A program made the position numbers and the translations under genes. This document shows positions 8,846-18,208 of a DNA stretch of 64,000 nt, in pieces. The DNA is from Comamonas sp. Y33R10-2. GTDB lineage: Bacteria > Pseudomonadota > Gammaproteobacteria > Burkholderiales > Burkholderiaceae_C. Under the pieces are notes generated by a model. That model did no database searches. It was not told the DNA's origin and saw only the letters and a program-made list of their open reading frames with translations. The stretch spans positions 310,001 to 374,000 of the forward strand of contig NZ_CP079925.1 of assembly GCF_019355935.1 (NCBI RefSeq), given 5' to 3'. The stretch's first letter is position 1, and every line of letters starts with the position of its first letter.

Positions 8846-9700
8846 TTATCCAGAAACCCAACTCAAAAGTGGATGAGATTCGAGATTTTTACAGACTTTG
8901 ATTTTCCAAGTGCTTGCTGCATTATTCAAATCAATGGTCTGCGTTATCGGTGCAAATACTGCACTTCCTGAGCCCGTCATTCTAGCATGCAGTTTCAGCG
9001 ATTCAAGCCAATTTCTGACTTTTATCACTTCAGGCTGTAAGCTTTCAGCGACTGGCTGCAAGTCGTTTCGGCCAAAACCGTAGTGCTCTGCAGCGAAGTC
9101 CGCAACTATAGCAGGCTTTGTGTCACGTTTTAGTGATTCACTGGTAAAAATTTGACCGGTATCTAGCCCTTGCTCTGGTTTGACGATGATGAACTGCTGC
9201 TCTGGTAAAGCATTTTTGCCGAGCAGAGGATCAATGATTTCGCCAATTCCGCTGACCCAGGCGGAGTGACCGCAGAGGAAAAAGGGCACATCTGCACCGA
9301 GCTTTAGTCCAATGCTTTGCAGCTCTTGGCGCGAGAGGTTCAGATTCCACAAGCGATTGAGCGCAAGCAAGGTACTGGCTGCATCAGATGAGCCGCCGCC
9401 CATGCCGGCTTGGGCAGGCAGGTTTTTCTGAATACCGATATGTACGCCTTGCGTGCAGCCTGTGGCTTGTTGAAGTGCGCGGGCAGCGCGGGTAATCAAA
9501 TCATCTGCAGGCAAGGCCACGCCGTTGAGGTCTTCGCGACTGATTTGGTTGCTGCTGCTGAGATCAAAGTGCAGCACATCGTGCCAGTCAATCAGCATGA
9601 AGACGGATTCCAGCAGGTGGTAGCCGTCCGGCCTGCGGCCTGTGATGTGTAAAAACAGGTTGAGCTTGGCCGGGGCCGGCACGTCATAAAGCGAGTGCAT
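8846..9700 (-). CDS. ispE: 4-diphosphocytidyl-2-C-methyl-D-erythritol kinase
   Basis: GHMP-family kinase of the non-mevalonate isoprenoid pathway. The ATG at 9700 (MHSLYDVPAPAKLNLFLHITG) gives 284 residues; the open frame runs 15 residues further upstream without family features. The substrate motif PAKLNLFLHITGRRPDGYH is at residues 8-26, the glycine-rich ATP loop PAQAGMGGGSSDAA lies near residue 95, and ARMTGSGSAVFA near residue 245 is the third GHMP motif. It follows lolB on the same strand, the usual order. Confidence 0.95.
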   Translation of the reverse strand: MHSLYDVPAPAKLNLFLHITGRRPDGYHLLESVFMLIDWHDVLHFDLSSSNQISREDLNGVALPADDLITRAARALQQATGCTQGVHIGIQKNLPAQAGMGGGSSDAASTLLALNRLWNLNLSRQELQSIGLKLGADVPFFLCGHSAWVSGIGEIIDPLLGKNALPEQQFIIVKPEQGLDTGQIFTSESLKRDTKPAIVADFAAEHYGFGRNDLQPVAESLQPEVIKVRNWLESLKLHARMTGSGSAVFAPITQTIDLNNAASTWKIKVCKNLESHPLLSWVSG

Positions 9701-9763
9701 GGCGAATAGTGATAGAAGAAAAACGGCGCAACGATAGCACCGCAAAGAGATTGAAAACTGGGT

Positions 9764-10303
9764 TTAGCGCGATTCTTGCTCAAGCACGATGCGCAGCGAT
9801 GCCTCGGGCGTTGGGCTGCTGCGGTCAGCGCGCATGCGGCCTTCATTGATGCGCGACAGGTCGGTTGACCAGCCGGCGACGGCGGTGTCTTTGCCTTGCA
9901 GCCAATCAAAGAGCGCAGCAACCGGGATGTCATTGCCGGTGAGACGGGTGATGAGTTCGGATAGCGAGTCTGAGGTGGTGATGCTCTCGCCTTGCTGCAA
10001 AGTGGCTCCTGAAGGCGTCCACTGCAGGCGGGCGAGGATGGAGCCTAGCGGGCTAAAGACTAGCAGCGTGCCACGCTCAGGCTGGCCTTGCAGCTCAAAG
10101 CCGGCACTGAAAGATTGCTGCTGCGAGTCTTGAACTTGCAAGGCCATACGACCAGACCAGTGTTGGTTGAGGGTACTTGCACTGCTTGTATCGGTATTTA
10201 ACTGGCGCTGTGGCAGGGCGCAGCCCGTGAGCAAAGTGCTGCCAATTGCGCAGCTGATGAGCACTGCCCGCCAAGTCCGACGCCTTGTAGTGCTCTCCAT
10301 CAT
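9764..10303 (-). CDS. lolB: Outer-membrane lipoprotein insertion protein LolB
   Basis: Outer-membrane lipoprotein that receives lipoproteins from LolA and inserts them. It has 179 residues. A basic start ([12 protein letters not shown]) and hydrophobic core end in the lipobox LLTGC with the lipidated Cys at 28. The body shows the family pattern HWSGRMALQVQD and QGQPERGTLLVFSPLGS. The start overlaps the stop of the TPR-protein gene by 4 bases, so translation is probably coupled. Its membrane partner LolCD is encoded in this window at 56712-58647. Confidence 0.9.
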   Translation of the reverse strand: MMESTTRRRTWRAVLISCAIGSTLLTGCALPQRQLNTDTSSASTLNQHWSGRMALQVQDSQQQSFSAGFELQGQPERGTLLVFSPLGSILARLQWTPSGATLQQGESITTSDSLSELITRLTGNDIPVAALFDWLQGKDTAVAGWSTDLSRINEGRMRADRSSPTPEASLRIVLEQESR

Positions 10304-12087
10304 GGCTTGACGTTCAGGCGCTTGATGGTCTCAATCAGCGTGCTATTGCTGCTGTCTGTCTTTAAGCCCTGGCGCCAGATGAGCAGGGCGCGGTCTTGCT
10401 TGCCTTGAGTCCACAGAACCTCGCCCAGATGTGCTGCAATCTCTACGTCTTGGCGCGTGGCATAGGCTTGCTCCAGTAGCTTTTCGGCTTGCGCTAGGTT
10501 GCCCCGGCGAAAGTACACCCATGCCAAGCTGTCGGTAATAAAGGGGTCTCCGGGTTCCATGTCCAGCGCTTTTTGGATGAGCGCTTGGGCTTCATCGAGC
10601 TTGATATTGCGATCTGCGTAGGAGTAGCCCAGAGCGTTGTAAGCGTGCTTGAAGTCGGGCTTGCGCTCAATGATATCGCGTAGCAGGCGCTCCATTTCAT
10701 CGAATTGGCCTACTTTTTCAGCCAGCAAAGCAGTGTCATAGGCCAGTTCCATATCAGCGGGGGTTTGGCTTGAAAGCGCTGCTTGCAGTTGGTAGGCTTC
10801 TTGGTTCAGACCTGCGTCGCGCAGCAATTGCACTTCTGCAACTTGCTTGAGGCGCGCTTGATTGGGGCCAGTGGTGGGCGTGGCTTGAATGAGGGCGCGA
10901 GCTTCTTTGACTTTGCCTTGACGCGCCAGTATATCGGCGCGGCGCGCTTGTACGCTCAGAAGATTGGCTGCATCAGGAATGCGTTGCAGATAGCCGTCGG
11001 CCTCGTCATAGCGTTTGCGCTTTTCGGCCAAATCGGCATTGAGCAGATAGAACTGAGCTTGTCCAGCATTGCGGCCCACGCCATCGGGCAGTTTGGGCAG
11101 CAGCGCGCCAAATTGCGCAAGCGAGGTCTCGGCTGCATCTAGTTCGTTATCTTGCAGCTGTATGTTGGCCAAAATGGCCCAAGCCTCTGGGAACTCAGGA
11201 GCTTCGCGTGTAATCAGTTGCAATTGACTTTTGGCATCAGCATTACGCTTTTGGCCTAGCAGCACGCGGGCATAGGTCATGCGCAGCTGTGGCGATGCAT
11301 TTTTGTCGACGTAGCTCTTTACCAGTGGCTCGACCTCGGTAGTGCCTGACTCAAGCAGTTCCATGGCCAGCAGCGCAATAGCTCCAGAATCGGAGCTTAA
11401 TTTGGCCCCGTTTTGCAGGGCTTGAAGTGCGGCAGGCTTTTGACCGGCTACCAAACGCATATGTCCGACAGCAGCCCAAGCCACAGGGCCGTTTTTGGGG
11501 TCTTTGAAGTCGATTTCTAAGGCCTGCTCCACCACGTCACCGGCCAAAGACTTGTCTGATGCGTTGCTATACAGCTGGGTAATGGCAAGAAATGTGGCGC
11601 TGCGATTGGCCGCAGGCGTCAACTCCACTTCGCGGCGCAGGTAGCTGGCCGAGTCGGATATTCGATTCATGGCCACTAAGATGCGCAGCGCTGCGCGGTT
11701 GGCATCGCGTGATTCTGGATAGGCGTCCAGCCATGCGCGGGCGTTGCGCAAGGCGCGATCGGCAGAGCGGGACTGAACAGCCAGTTCAGTGGCGCGGCGA
11801 TAGAGTTTTTCGTTGTTGCTGCTGCGTGCAGCTTCCATCATCAGGGCTTGAGCATCGTTCAGAGCGCCCTCTTGGGCGGCTAGCTCACCGACCAAAATTT
11901 CATAGAACAATTCGGCCGAGAGGGCTGCTTCAGCGCTTTCGCGATCCATGCTTTGCTCAAGATCAGTCGCTTGCTTGGCCGCATTCACTTGGGGTGGTGA
12001 AGCAGCAGGTTGGGCGGACGCGATTGCCGATCCCATGGCCAAAACGGCGGCCACGGCGAGTCCTTGAATACGTAGAGGATGAACCAT
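10300..12087 (-). CDS. Tetratricopeptide-repeat exported protein
   Basis: A 595-residue helical-repeat protein with an N-terminal signal peptide ([19 protein letters not shown], cleavage after ASA). ATG at 12087 is chosen over the TTG six codons upstream because the signal peptide then starts cleanly. Many TPR-like pairs run through the protein, clearest near the C-terminus ([20 protein letters not shown] and [20 protein letters not shown]). It overlaps lolB by 4 bases. Homologues next to lolB are common in this group but unassigned; a role in envelope biogenesis is inference. Confidence 0.85.
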   Translation of the reverse strand: MVHPLRIQGLAVAAVLAMGSAIASAQPAASPPQVNAAKQATDLEQSMDRESAEAALSAELFYEILVGELAAQEGALNDAQALMMEAARSSNNEKLYRRATELAVQSRSADRALRNARAWLDAYPESRDANRAALRILVAMNRISDSASYLRREVELTPAANRSATFLAITQLYSNASDKSLAGDVVEQALEIDFKDPKNGPVAWAAVGHMRLVAGQKPAALQALQNGAKLSSDSGAIALLAMELLESGTTEVEPLVKSYVDKNASPQLRMTYARVLLGQKRNADAKSQLQLITREAPEFPEAWAILANIQLQDNELDAAETSLAQFGALLPKLPDGVGRNAGQAQFYLLNADLAEKRKRYDEADGYLQRIPDAANLLSVQARRADILARQGKVKEARALIQATPTTGPNQARLKQVAEVQLLRDAGLNQEAYQLQAALSSQTPADMELAYDTALLAEKVGQFDEMERLLRDIIERKPDFKHAYNALGYSYADRNIKLDEAQALIQKALDMEPGDPFITDSLAWVYFRRGNLAQAEKLLEQAYATRQDVEIAAHLGEVLWTQGKQDRALLIWRQGLKTDSSNSTLIETIKRLNVKP

Positions 12088-12137
12088 CGGCCCATAATAA
12101 TCCAAGCTTGTTGAACACTTGGGAAAGAAGAGATTGC

Positions 12138-12983
12138 ATGCCTGAGTTGCCCGAAGTTGAGGTTACACGTCGCTCTTTTGCGGATCGCATTGCTGGCTCG
12201 CACGTTGAGGCTGCAGCTTTGGGTAAGCCCTTGCGCTGGCCACTGGGCTTGCTGCCGCAGGCTCTTGTGGGGCGCGAGGTGTTGGGTGTGCGACGCCGCG
12301 GCAAATATTTGCTGGTGGACTTGAGCGAGGGCTTGCTGCTACTGCACTTAGGGATGTCGGGTAGTCTGCGCTTTGTGGGGCTTGATGAGGAGCCTCTAGG
12401 CGCAGCCGGGCCGCACGATCACTTTGATTTGCAAACCTCTCGAGGCCTTTTGCGCTTGCACGACCCGCGCCGATTTGGTGCGGTGATTTATGTGCCTAGC
12501 GAAAGTGACGTTGTGGCGCGCAAGCTGCTCGACCATCTGGGTATGGAGCCGTTGGGCAGCAGTTTTACGCTGCAAGCCTTCAAGGCTGGCCTGGCTGCCA
12601 GTCGCGCACCTATCAAACAGTTGCTGCTAAGCGGCAGTGTGGTGGTGGGCGTGGGCAATATCTATGCCTCTGAGGTGCTGTTTCTCTCGCGTATTCACCC
12701 GGCGACACCTGCACGCGATGTGGGGCCGCGCAAAGTGAAGATTTTGTTTGAGGCGGTTCGATCCGTATTGGCGCTGGCGGTGGAAAAGGGCGGCACTACG
12801 CTGCGTGACTTTTCGGCAGCCAATGGCATGGAAGGGCACTTTCAGCTGCAGGCCAAGGTGTATGGACGAGCGGGCTTACCTTGTACGCATTGCGGCGCGC
12901 CCATCAAGCTGATGAAGCAAGGCCAGCGCAGCACCTTTTATTGCGCTCGCTGCCAAAAAGAGAGCAAGCGGCTTTTAAATTGA
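12138..12983 (+). CDS. mutM: Formamidopyrimidine-DNA glycosylase
   Basis: Base-excision repair enzyme that removes 8-oxoguanine and opens the strand. It has 281 residues from ATG 12138; the frame is open far upstream but [14 protein letters not shown] is the invariant start, since Pro2 is the catalytic nucleophile and Glu3 assists. The beta-hairpin lysine lies in [10 protein letters not shown], and the C-terminal zinc finger is CTHCGAPIK then YCARC. It is divergent from the TPR gene with 50 bases between starts. mutY, which acts on the same lesion, lies one gene downstream. Confidence 0.96.
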   Translation: MPELPEVEVTRRSFADRIAGSHVEAAALGKPLRWPLGLLPQALVGREVLGVRRRGKYLLVDLSEGLLLLHLGMSGSLRFVGLDEEPLGAAGPHDHFDLQTSRGLLRLHDPRRFGAVIYVPSESDVVARKLLDHLGMEPLGSSFTLQAFKAGLAASRAPIKQLLLSGSVVVGVGNIYASEVLFLSRIHPATPARDVGPRKVKILFEAVRSVLALAVEKGGTTLRDFSAANGMEGHFQLQAKVYGRAGLPCTHCGAPIKLMKQGQRSTFYCARCQKESKRLLN

Positions 12984-13035
12984 TAGCGACCGCTGCTTTT
13001 TCTGTAAGGACTTGAGCTTGTTTTCGCTCTAAAAA
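12984..13035. repeat. Dispersed intergenic repeat, reversed shorter copy
   Basis: Directly after the mutM stop: GATAGCGACCGCTGC then TAAGGACTTGAGCTTG. Its reverse complement shares CTCAAGTCCTTA and GCTATCAA with the copies near 2740 and 59605. The rest of the gap to the next gene (to 13230) shows no other structure I can support. Confidence 0.4.
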
Positions 13036-13230
13036 CACCGGCCTAGATTGATGTGAAGCAGATGGGCAGCACAGATGAGTATGAAATTGAATTAAAACGC
13101 ACTGGTGTGGCCGGATACTTGCTGCTCTTTATATAGAACACTGGCCCTGTGAGACGTCAATGCTATATTTTGATGAGGGTGGCAGTGTTCGCAGGCTTGC
13201 TGGTTATGCATAAATAAAAGAGGGGTAGAC

Positions 13231-15228
13231 GTGGCAGCATCATTCAATGAGCAGTTTGGCCAATATGGCGCGTGGCGACGAGGTTTTGCCTCGCAGCTGC
13301 AAGAGCTGCGCGAATGGCTGATGGCCCAAGATTTGTTGGATGCCTCTGTTCAGGAGCGTTTGCAGCGACTGGAAGATCAGATGCGCAGTGACAAAGTGAT
13401 GGTCGCTTTTGTCGCGGAGTTCTCTCGCGGTAAATCTGAGCTGATCAACGCAATCTTCTTTGCCCACTATGGTCGTCGCCTGATGCCCGCCAGTGCAGGG
13501 CGCACCACGATGTGCCCGGCAGAGCTAGGTTGGGAGGCTCAGCTGGCACCTAGTCTGCGCCTGCTGCCCATTGACACGAGAGAGTCGCATGAGAGTCTGG
13601 GTCAATGGCGCATGCGCAGCGATGCTTGGGCGCAGTACCCTTTAGACATTGGCGATGCGCAGCAGATCGTAGACACGCTAGCCAAGGTAACGGCAGTGCG
13701 TAAAGTCTCTGTCGATCAGGCAAGGGCCTTGGGCTTTTGGCATGACGATGAGGAGGCAGACAACCCCATGGTGGACGCGGATGGCTGGGTGGAGGTGCCG
13801 ATGTGGCGCCATGCGCTCATCAACATGCCGCATCCGCTACTAAAGCAAGGTTTGGTGATTCTCGATACTCCCGGCTTGAATGCTGTGGGCGCTGAGCCTG
13901 AGTTGACCGTTAATCTCATCCCTCAAGCCCATGCCGTGGTCTTTGTGCTGGGGGCGGATACGGGGGTAACTAAGTCAGATCTCGCCATCTGGCGTGATCA
14001 CGTTTTGCCAGCAGGCACTGGCAAGGCCGGCGCCAATGATGCGCAGGCCGCGTCGCGCTTGGTTGTGCTTAATAAGGTTGATACCTTGTGGGATAGCCTT
14101 AGCTCGGGCGCGCAGGTGCAGGCGCAACTGCGCAGGCAGCAGCAAGATTCGGCCAATTTGCTGGGCGTATCGGTGGATAAGGTACTGCCTGTTTCGGCCC
14201 AAAAGGGACTGGTTGCCAAGGTCAGCCGAAATGCAGCCTTGCTACAGGCTAGCGGCTTGCCTGCATTTGAAGATTTGCTGGCCAACGGCATCATGGGCCA
14301 GCGCCAGAAGGTGCTGCAAGCTGCCGTGTATGCCAGTGTTCAGCAGTTGCAGTGGCAGGTTGAGCGTGTCATCAATATGCGTCGCAGCGAGCTTGATGAT
14401 CAGTTGGCTGAACTGTGTGGCTTGCGCGGCAAAAACACGAATGTGATTGCTGGCATGCGCTCGCGCATTGAGGGCGAGAGCAATGAGTTTGATCTGAGCG
14501 CAGCCAAAATTAATGCCATGCGCGCCGAGCATATGCGCATGCTCAAAGACATTTTTCAGCTCCTTAGCTCGGCGGCATTGAAAAGTGAGTTGGCCCAACT
14601 CAAACAGGCACTCGATCAGCGCGGCCTAAAGCTGGGTGTGCGCAAGATTTATGAGCAGACGTTTGAGCGGCTGCACGCCGTGGCCGTCAACGTACTGGCG
14701 CAGGCTGAAGAAATGCAAAAGCTGATGAGCACAACGTTTAAAGAGCTGAATGCTGAATTTAGCTTTTCTTTGCAAGTGCCGCCGGCTTTGATTTTGTCTG
14801 ACTTCACCGAAGACCTGCGCAGCATTGAGGGCAGTTATACCCAGTACATAGGCCTCAGCAGCACCTTAAAACTGAGCAACGCAGACTTTTCACAGCGATT
14901 GATTAAGGCGCTGGCGCTGCGTTTGCGCACCGTGTTTGAAGCAGCATCTAGCGATGTAGAGATGTGGAGCAAATCACTGACGGCTCCTGTCGATGCACAA
15001 TTGCGGGAACGTAAACGTAGTTACACGCGCCGCTTGGAAGCGGTAGATCGCATCAGTGGTGCCACCACGGAGCTTGAAGATCGCATTGCTGACATGGAAA
15101 ACGCGCAGGACCAGCTCGGTTTGTTGCAGACCCAGCTGGCCAGTGCCTCGGCCAAGTTACTGGCGCCCATCGAGGCTGAGCGAGCTAAGAGCGCTGGCGC
15201 TGCGCTAGACATCAACTTGGTAGTTTGA
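13231..15228 (+). CDS. Dynamin-family GTPase
   Basis: Large GTPase of 665 residues. The P-loop AEFSRGKS is at 62-69, the G3 motif DTPGL at 212-216 and the G4 motif NKVD at 281-284, which fits the bacterial dynamin-like group. Beyond residue 360 the protein is mainly long helices, several likely coiled coil (around 380-470 and 600-650), as in the stalk of dynamins. I see no strong membrane helix. GTG start with GAGGGG upstream. It ends 3 bases before mutY, so the genes are probably co-transcribed. Dynamin-like proteins remodel membranes; a role in DNA repair is not known to me, and the placement between mutM and mutY is the odd point. Confidence 0.85.
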   Translation: MAASFNEQFGQYGAWRRGFASQLQELREWLMAQDLLDASVQERLQRLEDQMRSDKVMVAFVAEFSRGKSELINAIFFAHYGRRLMPASAGRTTMCPAELGWEAQLAPSLRLLPIDTRESHESLGQWRMRSDAWAQYPLDIGDAQQIVDTLAKVTAVRKVSVDQARALGFWHDDEEADNPMVDADGWVEVPMWRHALINMPHPLLKQGLVILDTPGLNAVGAEPELTVNLIPQAHAVVFVLGADTGVTKSDLAIWRDHVLPAGTGKAGANDAQAASRLVVLNKVDTLWDSLSSGAQVQAQLRRQQQDSANLLGVSVDKVLPVSAQKGLVAKVSRNAALLQASGLPAFEDLLANGIMGQRQKVLQAAVYASVQQLQWQVERVINMRRSELDDQLAELCGLRGKNTNVIAGMRSRIEGESNEFDLSAAKINAMRAEHMRMLKDIFQLLSSAALKSELAQLKQALDQRGLKLGVRKIYEQTFERLHAVAVNVLAQAEEMQKLMSTTFKELNAEFSFSLQVPPALILSDFTEDLRSIEGSYTQYIGLSSTLKLSNADFSQRLIKALALRLRTVFEAASSDVEMWSKSLTAPVDAQLRERKRSYTRRLEAVDRISGATTELEDRIADMENAQDQLGLLQTQLASASAKLLAPIEAERAKSAGAALDINLVV

Positions 15229-15231
15229 ATT

Positions 15232-16299
15232 TTGACTTTCCCTTCGATTGCCTCTGCCGTCGTGCAGTGGCAGGCCAGCCATGGCCGCAATCATTTGCCT
15301 TGGCAGCAAACCCGTGACCCTTACCGCGTCTGGCTGTCTGAAATCATGCTGCAGCAGACCCAGGTCGCCACTGTTCTGGGCTATTACCAGCGTTTTTTAG
15401 ATGCATTCCCTGACGTAGCCAGTTTGGCTGCAGCCCCGCAAGATGCGGTGCTGGCGCTGTGGAGCGGGCTTGGTTATTACAGCCGTGCCCGCAATCTGCA
15501 CAAATGCGCGCAAGCCGTGATGGAGCAGTGGGGTGGGGCCTTTCCGCAAACCGCCCCAGAGCTGCAGACGCTGCCGGGCATTGGTCGCTCAACCGCTGGC
15601 GCAATCTCATCGTTTTGTTTTTCTGAGCAAGTGCCGATTCTGGATGCCAATGTGCGCCGGGTGCTTACACGCGTGCTGGCTTTTGATGGCGACTTGGCTC
15701 AGTCTAAAAATGAAAAGCAGCTGTGGGTGCATGCGCAGGCGCTGTGCCCCACAGAAAATTTGCACGAAGCCATGCCGCGCTATACGCAGGGCATGATGGA
15801 CTTAGGTGCCAGCATCTGCACCCCGCGCAAGCCCAGCTGCCTTGTCTGTCCGCTGCATGCGGAATGCCGCGCCGCACTTGCGGGCAACCCTGAGGCCTAC
15901 CCGGTGCGCACGCGCAAGGTCAAGCGCAGCTCTGAAGCGTGGTGGCTGCTGATTGCCGTGGATAGCCAGCGCCGCGTATGGCTGCAAAAGCGAGCGCAAG
16001 TCGGCATCTGGGCAGGGCTTTACAGCCCGCCGGTGTTTGATAGTTATGAGGCTTTGCAGAGCTTTGCAAAGACAAGATGGCTAGATAGCGCTGAACACAG
16101 CTGGCAAGAGTTGCCCGGCTTTTTGCATGTGCTGACGCACAAGGATTTGCATCTTCATCCGGTGCTGGTCAGTATGGATAAAGCACAGGCAGCTATGGTT
16201 TCAGAAGCAGATACGTCCTGCTGGGTTGATGCTGCAGGCTGGGCTGAATTGGGTTTTCCTGCGCCAATACGCAAGCTGCTGGATTCTGAATTGGCGTGA
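15232..16299 (+). CDS. mutY: Adenine DNA glycosylase
   Basis: Removes adenine mispaired with 8-oxoguanine. It has 355 residues from a TTG start, 3 bases after the GTPase stop. Motifs: EIMLQQTQV with the catalytic Glu, helix-hairpin-helix LPGIGRSTAGAI, catalytic Asp in ILDANVRRVL, and the 4Fe-4S ligands C-x6-C-x2-C-x5-C (CTPRKPSCLVCPLHAEC). The C-terminal third is the MutT-like domain that recognises 8-oxoguanine (starting near WWLLIAVD). A strong hairpin follows. Confidence 0.95.
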   Translation: MTFPSIASAVVQWQASHGRNHLPWQQTRDPYRVWLSEIMLQQTQVATVLGYYQRFLDAFPDVASLAAAPQDAVLALWSGLGYYSRARNLHKCAQAVMEQWGGAFPQTAPELQTLPGIGRSTAGAISSFCFSEQVPILDANVRRVLTRVLAFDGDLAQSKNEKQLWVHAQALCPTENLHEAMPRYTQGMMDLGASICTPRKPSCLVCPLHAECRAALAGNPEAYPVRTRKVKRSSEAWWLLIAVDSQRRVWLQKRAQVGIWAGLYSPPVFDSYEALQSFAKTRWLDSAEHSWQELPGFLHVLTHKDLHLHPVLVSMDKAQAAMVSEADTSCWVDAAGWAELGFPAPIRKLLDSELA

Positions 16300-16330
16300 T
16301 CTTCTGATTTTTCGGGACTTCTCACGACTT

Positions 16331-16379
16331 CTCATAATAGAAAAAGGTGACACATGAGGTCACCTTTTTCTATTATGAG
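16331..16379. terminator. Bidirectional terminator with a 21-bp perfect stem
   Basis: Arms 16331-16351 and 16359-16379 are perfect reverse complements around a 7-base loop (ACATGAG). The core GGTGAC/GTCACC is flanked by A5 on one side and T5 on the other, so it can stop mutY transcription from the left and the cre-region transcript from the right. Confidence 0.88.
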
Positions 16380-16388
16380 TAAAGCGCT

Positions 16389-16661
16389 TTAAAAACGCAG
16401 ACGCGGCATCAGCATGGAGCAGCGCAGGCTCATTAAGGCCAGCCACAGGGCTCTGGCTTGTGGGTTGGCGCGCTGCCCTTGCAACTGCCTTCCAGCGGCC
16501 ACCACATGCTGGCGCACAGCCTGCTGCGCTGCACGGTTGCCGCTGCTTTGCGCTGCAATCCACAGCTGTTGGTATTGCTGCACCCTGCCTTCATTGAGTA
16601 GGTGCTGTGCAGAGATGGCCAGCATGGCTTGAATCTCGGGCGAATACTGGGCGGTGCTCAT
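16389..16661 (-). CDS. Small hypothetical protein coupled to creD
   Basis: A 90-residue protein starting MSTAQYSPEIQAMLAISAQH. No family recognised. It is predicted all-helical and soluble, with many Gln and Ala and a basic middle; no signal peptide, membrane segment or Cys motif. Its ATG overlaps the creD stop (ATGA), which supports it as a real, coupled gene. It is followed directly by the bidirectional terminator, so it closes the creD transcript. The longer open frame reading into creD is a shadow. Confidence 0.6.
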   Translation of the reverse strand: MSTAQYSPEIQAMLAISAQHLLNEGRVQQYQQLWIAAQSSGNRAAQQAVRQHVVAAGRQLQGQRANPQARALWLALMSLRCSMLMPRLRF

Positions 16662-18091
16662 GGCAGCTCCTTTTCGGCTGCTGCTGTGGCGGGTGCATCG
16701 CTGTCGCTGCGGCCAAAGGCGTACCAGTCCACATGGCGTGTGCAGATCATGACCAAGGCCAGTACCGCAAACAAAGCAATGGAGCCAACGACTAGAGCGG
16801 TTTGCTCCAGTTGCAGCAGCACATAGAGCAGGCCATACAGTGCGGAGATGGCGATGGCGAACGGCAGGCCGCGCTTGATGCTTCCCAGAATATGACTGGC
16901 ATAAAAGGCCAGTAATGCAACGCAAGAGCTGGCTGCCAAGGCGTAGGCGGTGGCAAAGCCCAGATGCTCGGACAGGCTGATCAGCAGCAGGAAGAAGCTG
17001 CACAGCGCAGAGCCCACCAGCAGGTATTGCACGGGGTGAACGCGTAGCTTTTTCATGACCTCAAACAGACCGACGGCCACAAAGGTCAAGATGACAAAAA
17101 GAATGCCGTATTTGGTAGAGCGCTCGCTCAAGGAGTAAATGTTGACGGGGTTCACGAACTCTGTGTTCATCGTCTCAAGGCAAGGGCCGCTGTTGTCATG
17201 ATCTCGGGCTGCAGCGGTTGCAGTGGCAACATATGCCGAATCACTCGCATCGTAATCAGCATTGCACAACGCCTGCTGGCGGTTAAAGGCGGTGCTGGCG
17301 GATGTGGCCAGTGAAGAGATCTCCCAATGGGCAGTAACGCTGTCGCCAGTCACTTCATGGCGGCTAGGCAGAAAGCTGCCGCCAAATGATGGGTGAGGCC
17401 AGTCAGCTGTCAGCGTGACTTTGTTTTCAGTGGCAATGGGCGTAAAGGCCAGTTGTTCGGTGCCCAGCAATTGCAGTTTGAGAGCGATGTTTAAACCATC
17501 AGGCTTGTTGAGAAGGCTGCTATCAACTTCAGCCTGAATGCCTTTGCTATAGCGCTCTAGCGAGGTGCCGGACTCGACGGAAAGCTCTTGCCCATTGGCT
17601 TGTAACGTGGCACTGCGAATGCCGCGCGGGTCGCTGAGGGCAAAGGCGATGTACAGCTTTTTGCAGCGCACTACGGCATTGGGCTCGCTAGGCTTGGGCA
17701 ACTGCGCATAGTGCGTGGCATTGGCGAAGCTGGCGTTGATCTGGTCATGCAGCACATAGGTGTTGATGTGGTGCAGCCCGCGTGATCGCTCTTGCATCTT
17801 GGCGTTGGCATCATGGTTCACGCTGTCGGGTAGCAGAGTACGCTGAAATTCGCGGGTGTTGTATTCCACCTTTTTGCCGTTGGTGGTGCTGGTGGTTTCT
17901 GTGCAGCTTTGCACCAGCGCTGGGCCGATCAGCGTTTGCGACCCAGCCAAGCTAGACACTACGCTTTGCATGGCGTAGTCGTGGTTGCGAATGCGGTCTT
18001 TCACAACGTCTTGAATCATGGACAAGCCCAGCATGAGCAGGGCCATAACGATTAGCAGTGAGACTGTTTTGAACAGCAGTCGGTTCTTCAT
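16658..18091 (-). CDS. creD: Inner-membrane protein CreD
   Basis: Integral membrane protein of 477 residues, the usual CreD length. It has an N-terminal membrane anchor (residues 6-25), a large periplasmic domain to about residue 325 and five or so C-terminal helices starting at YGILFVILTFVAVGLFEVMK, followed by the family segment RVHPVQYLLVGSAL. In enterobacteria creD is the main target of the CreBC two-component system and affects envelope stability and tolerance of some toxins (family knowledge). A cre tag lies 69 bases upstream. The last residues are poorly conserved. Confidence 0.92.
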   Translation of the reverse strand: MKNRLLFKTVSLLIVMALLMLGLSMIQDVVKDRIRNHDYAMQSVVSSLAGSQTLIGPALVQSCTETTSTTNGKKVEYNTREFQRTLLPDSVNHDANAKMQERSRGLHHINTYVLHDQINASFANATHYAQLPKPSEPNAVVRCKKLYIAFALSDPRGIRSATLQANGQELSVESGTSLERYSKGIQAEVDSSLLNKPDGLNIALKLQLLGTEQLAFTPIATENKVTLTADWPHPSFGGSFLPSRHEVTGDSVTAHWEISSLATSASTAFNRQQALCNADYDASDSAYVATATAAARDHDNSGPCLETMNTEFVNPVNIYSLSERSTKYGILFVILTFVAVGLFEVMKKLRVHPVQYLLVGSALCSFFLLLISLSEHLGFATAYALAASSCVALLAFYASHILGSIKRGLPFAIAISALYGLLYVLLQLEQTALVVGSIALFAVLALVMICTRHVDWYAFGRSDSDAPATAAAEKELP

Positions 18092-18145
18092 GCTTGCTCC
18101 TGATATATGAGGTTTCAGGAGGCAGTGTCTTAGGCGACTGTGTGG

Positions 18146-18175
18146 GTGAAATGAAGTCTGTGAAGCGAGTGTGAA
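18146..18175 (-). promoter_or_regulatory. CreB-binding cre tag upstream of creD
   Basis: On the minus strand TTCAC-ACTCGC-TTCAC (18175-18160) matches exactly the published cre tag TTCAC-N6-TTCAC of E. coli CreB. A third TTCAC half site follows at 18150-18146 after 9 bases. It sits between creC and creD, in front of creD, so creD can be switched separately from creBC. Confidence 0.8.
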
Positions 18176-18208
18176 GCCTCGCTTTAATTTTGAGAATTTT
18201 GCGAGGGC

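Noticed and set aside
11592..12137. Long N-terminal extension of mutM
   Set aside because: MutM must start Met-Pro-Glu because Pro2 is catalytic; the upstream frame is antisense to the TPR gene.
13062..13136. 24-codon frame (MGSTDEYEIELKRTG...) upstream of the dynamin gene
   Set aside because: Too short, no clear ribosome-binding site and no way to test conservation here.
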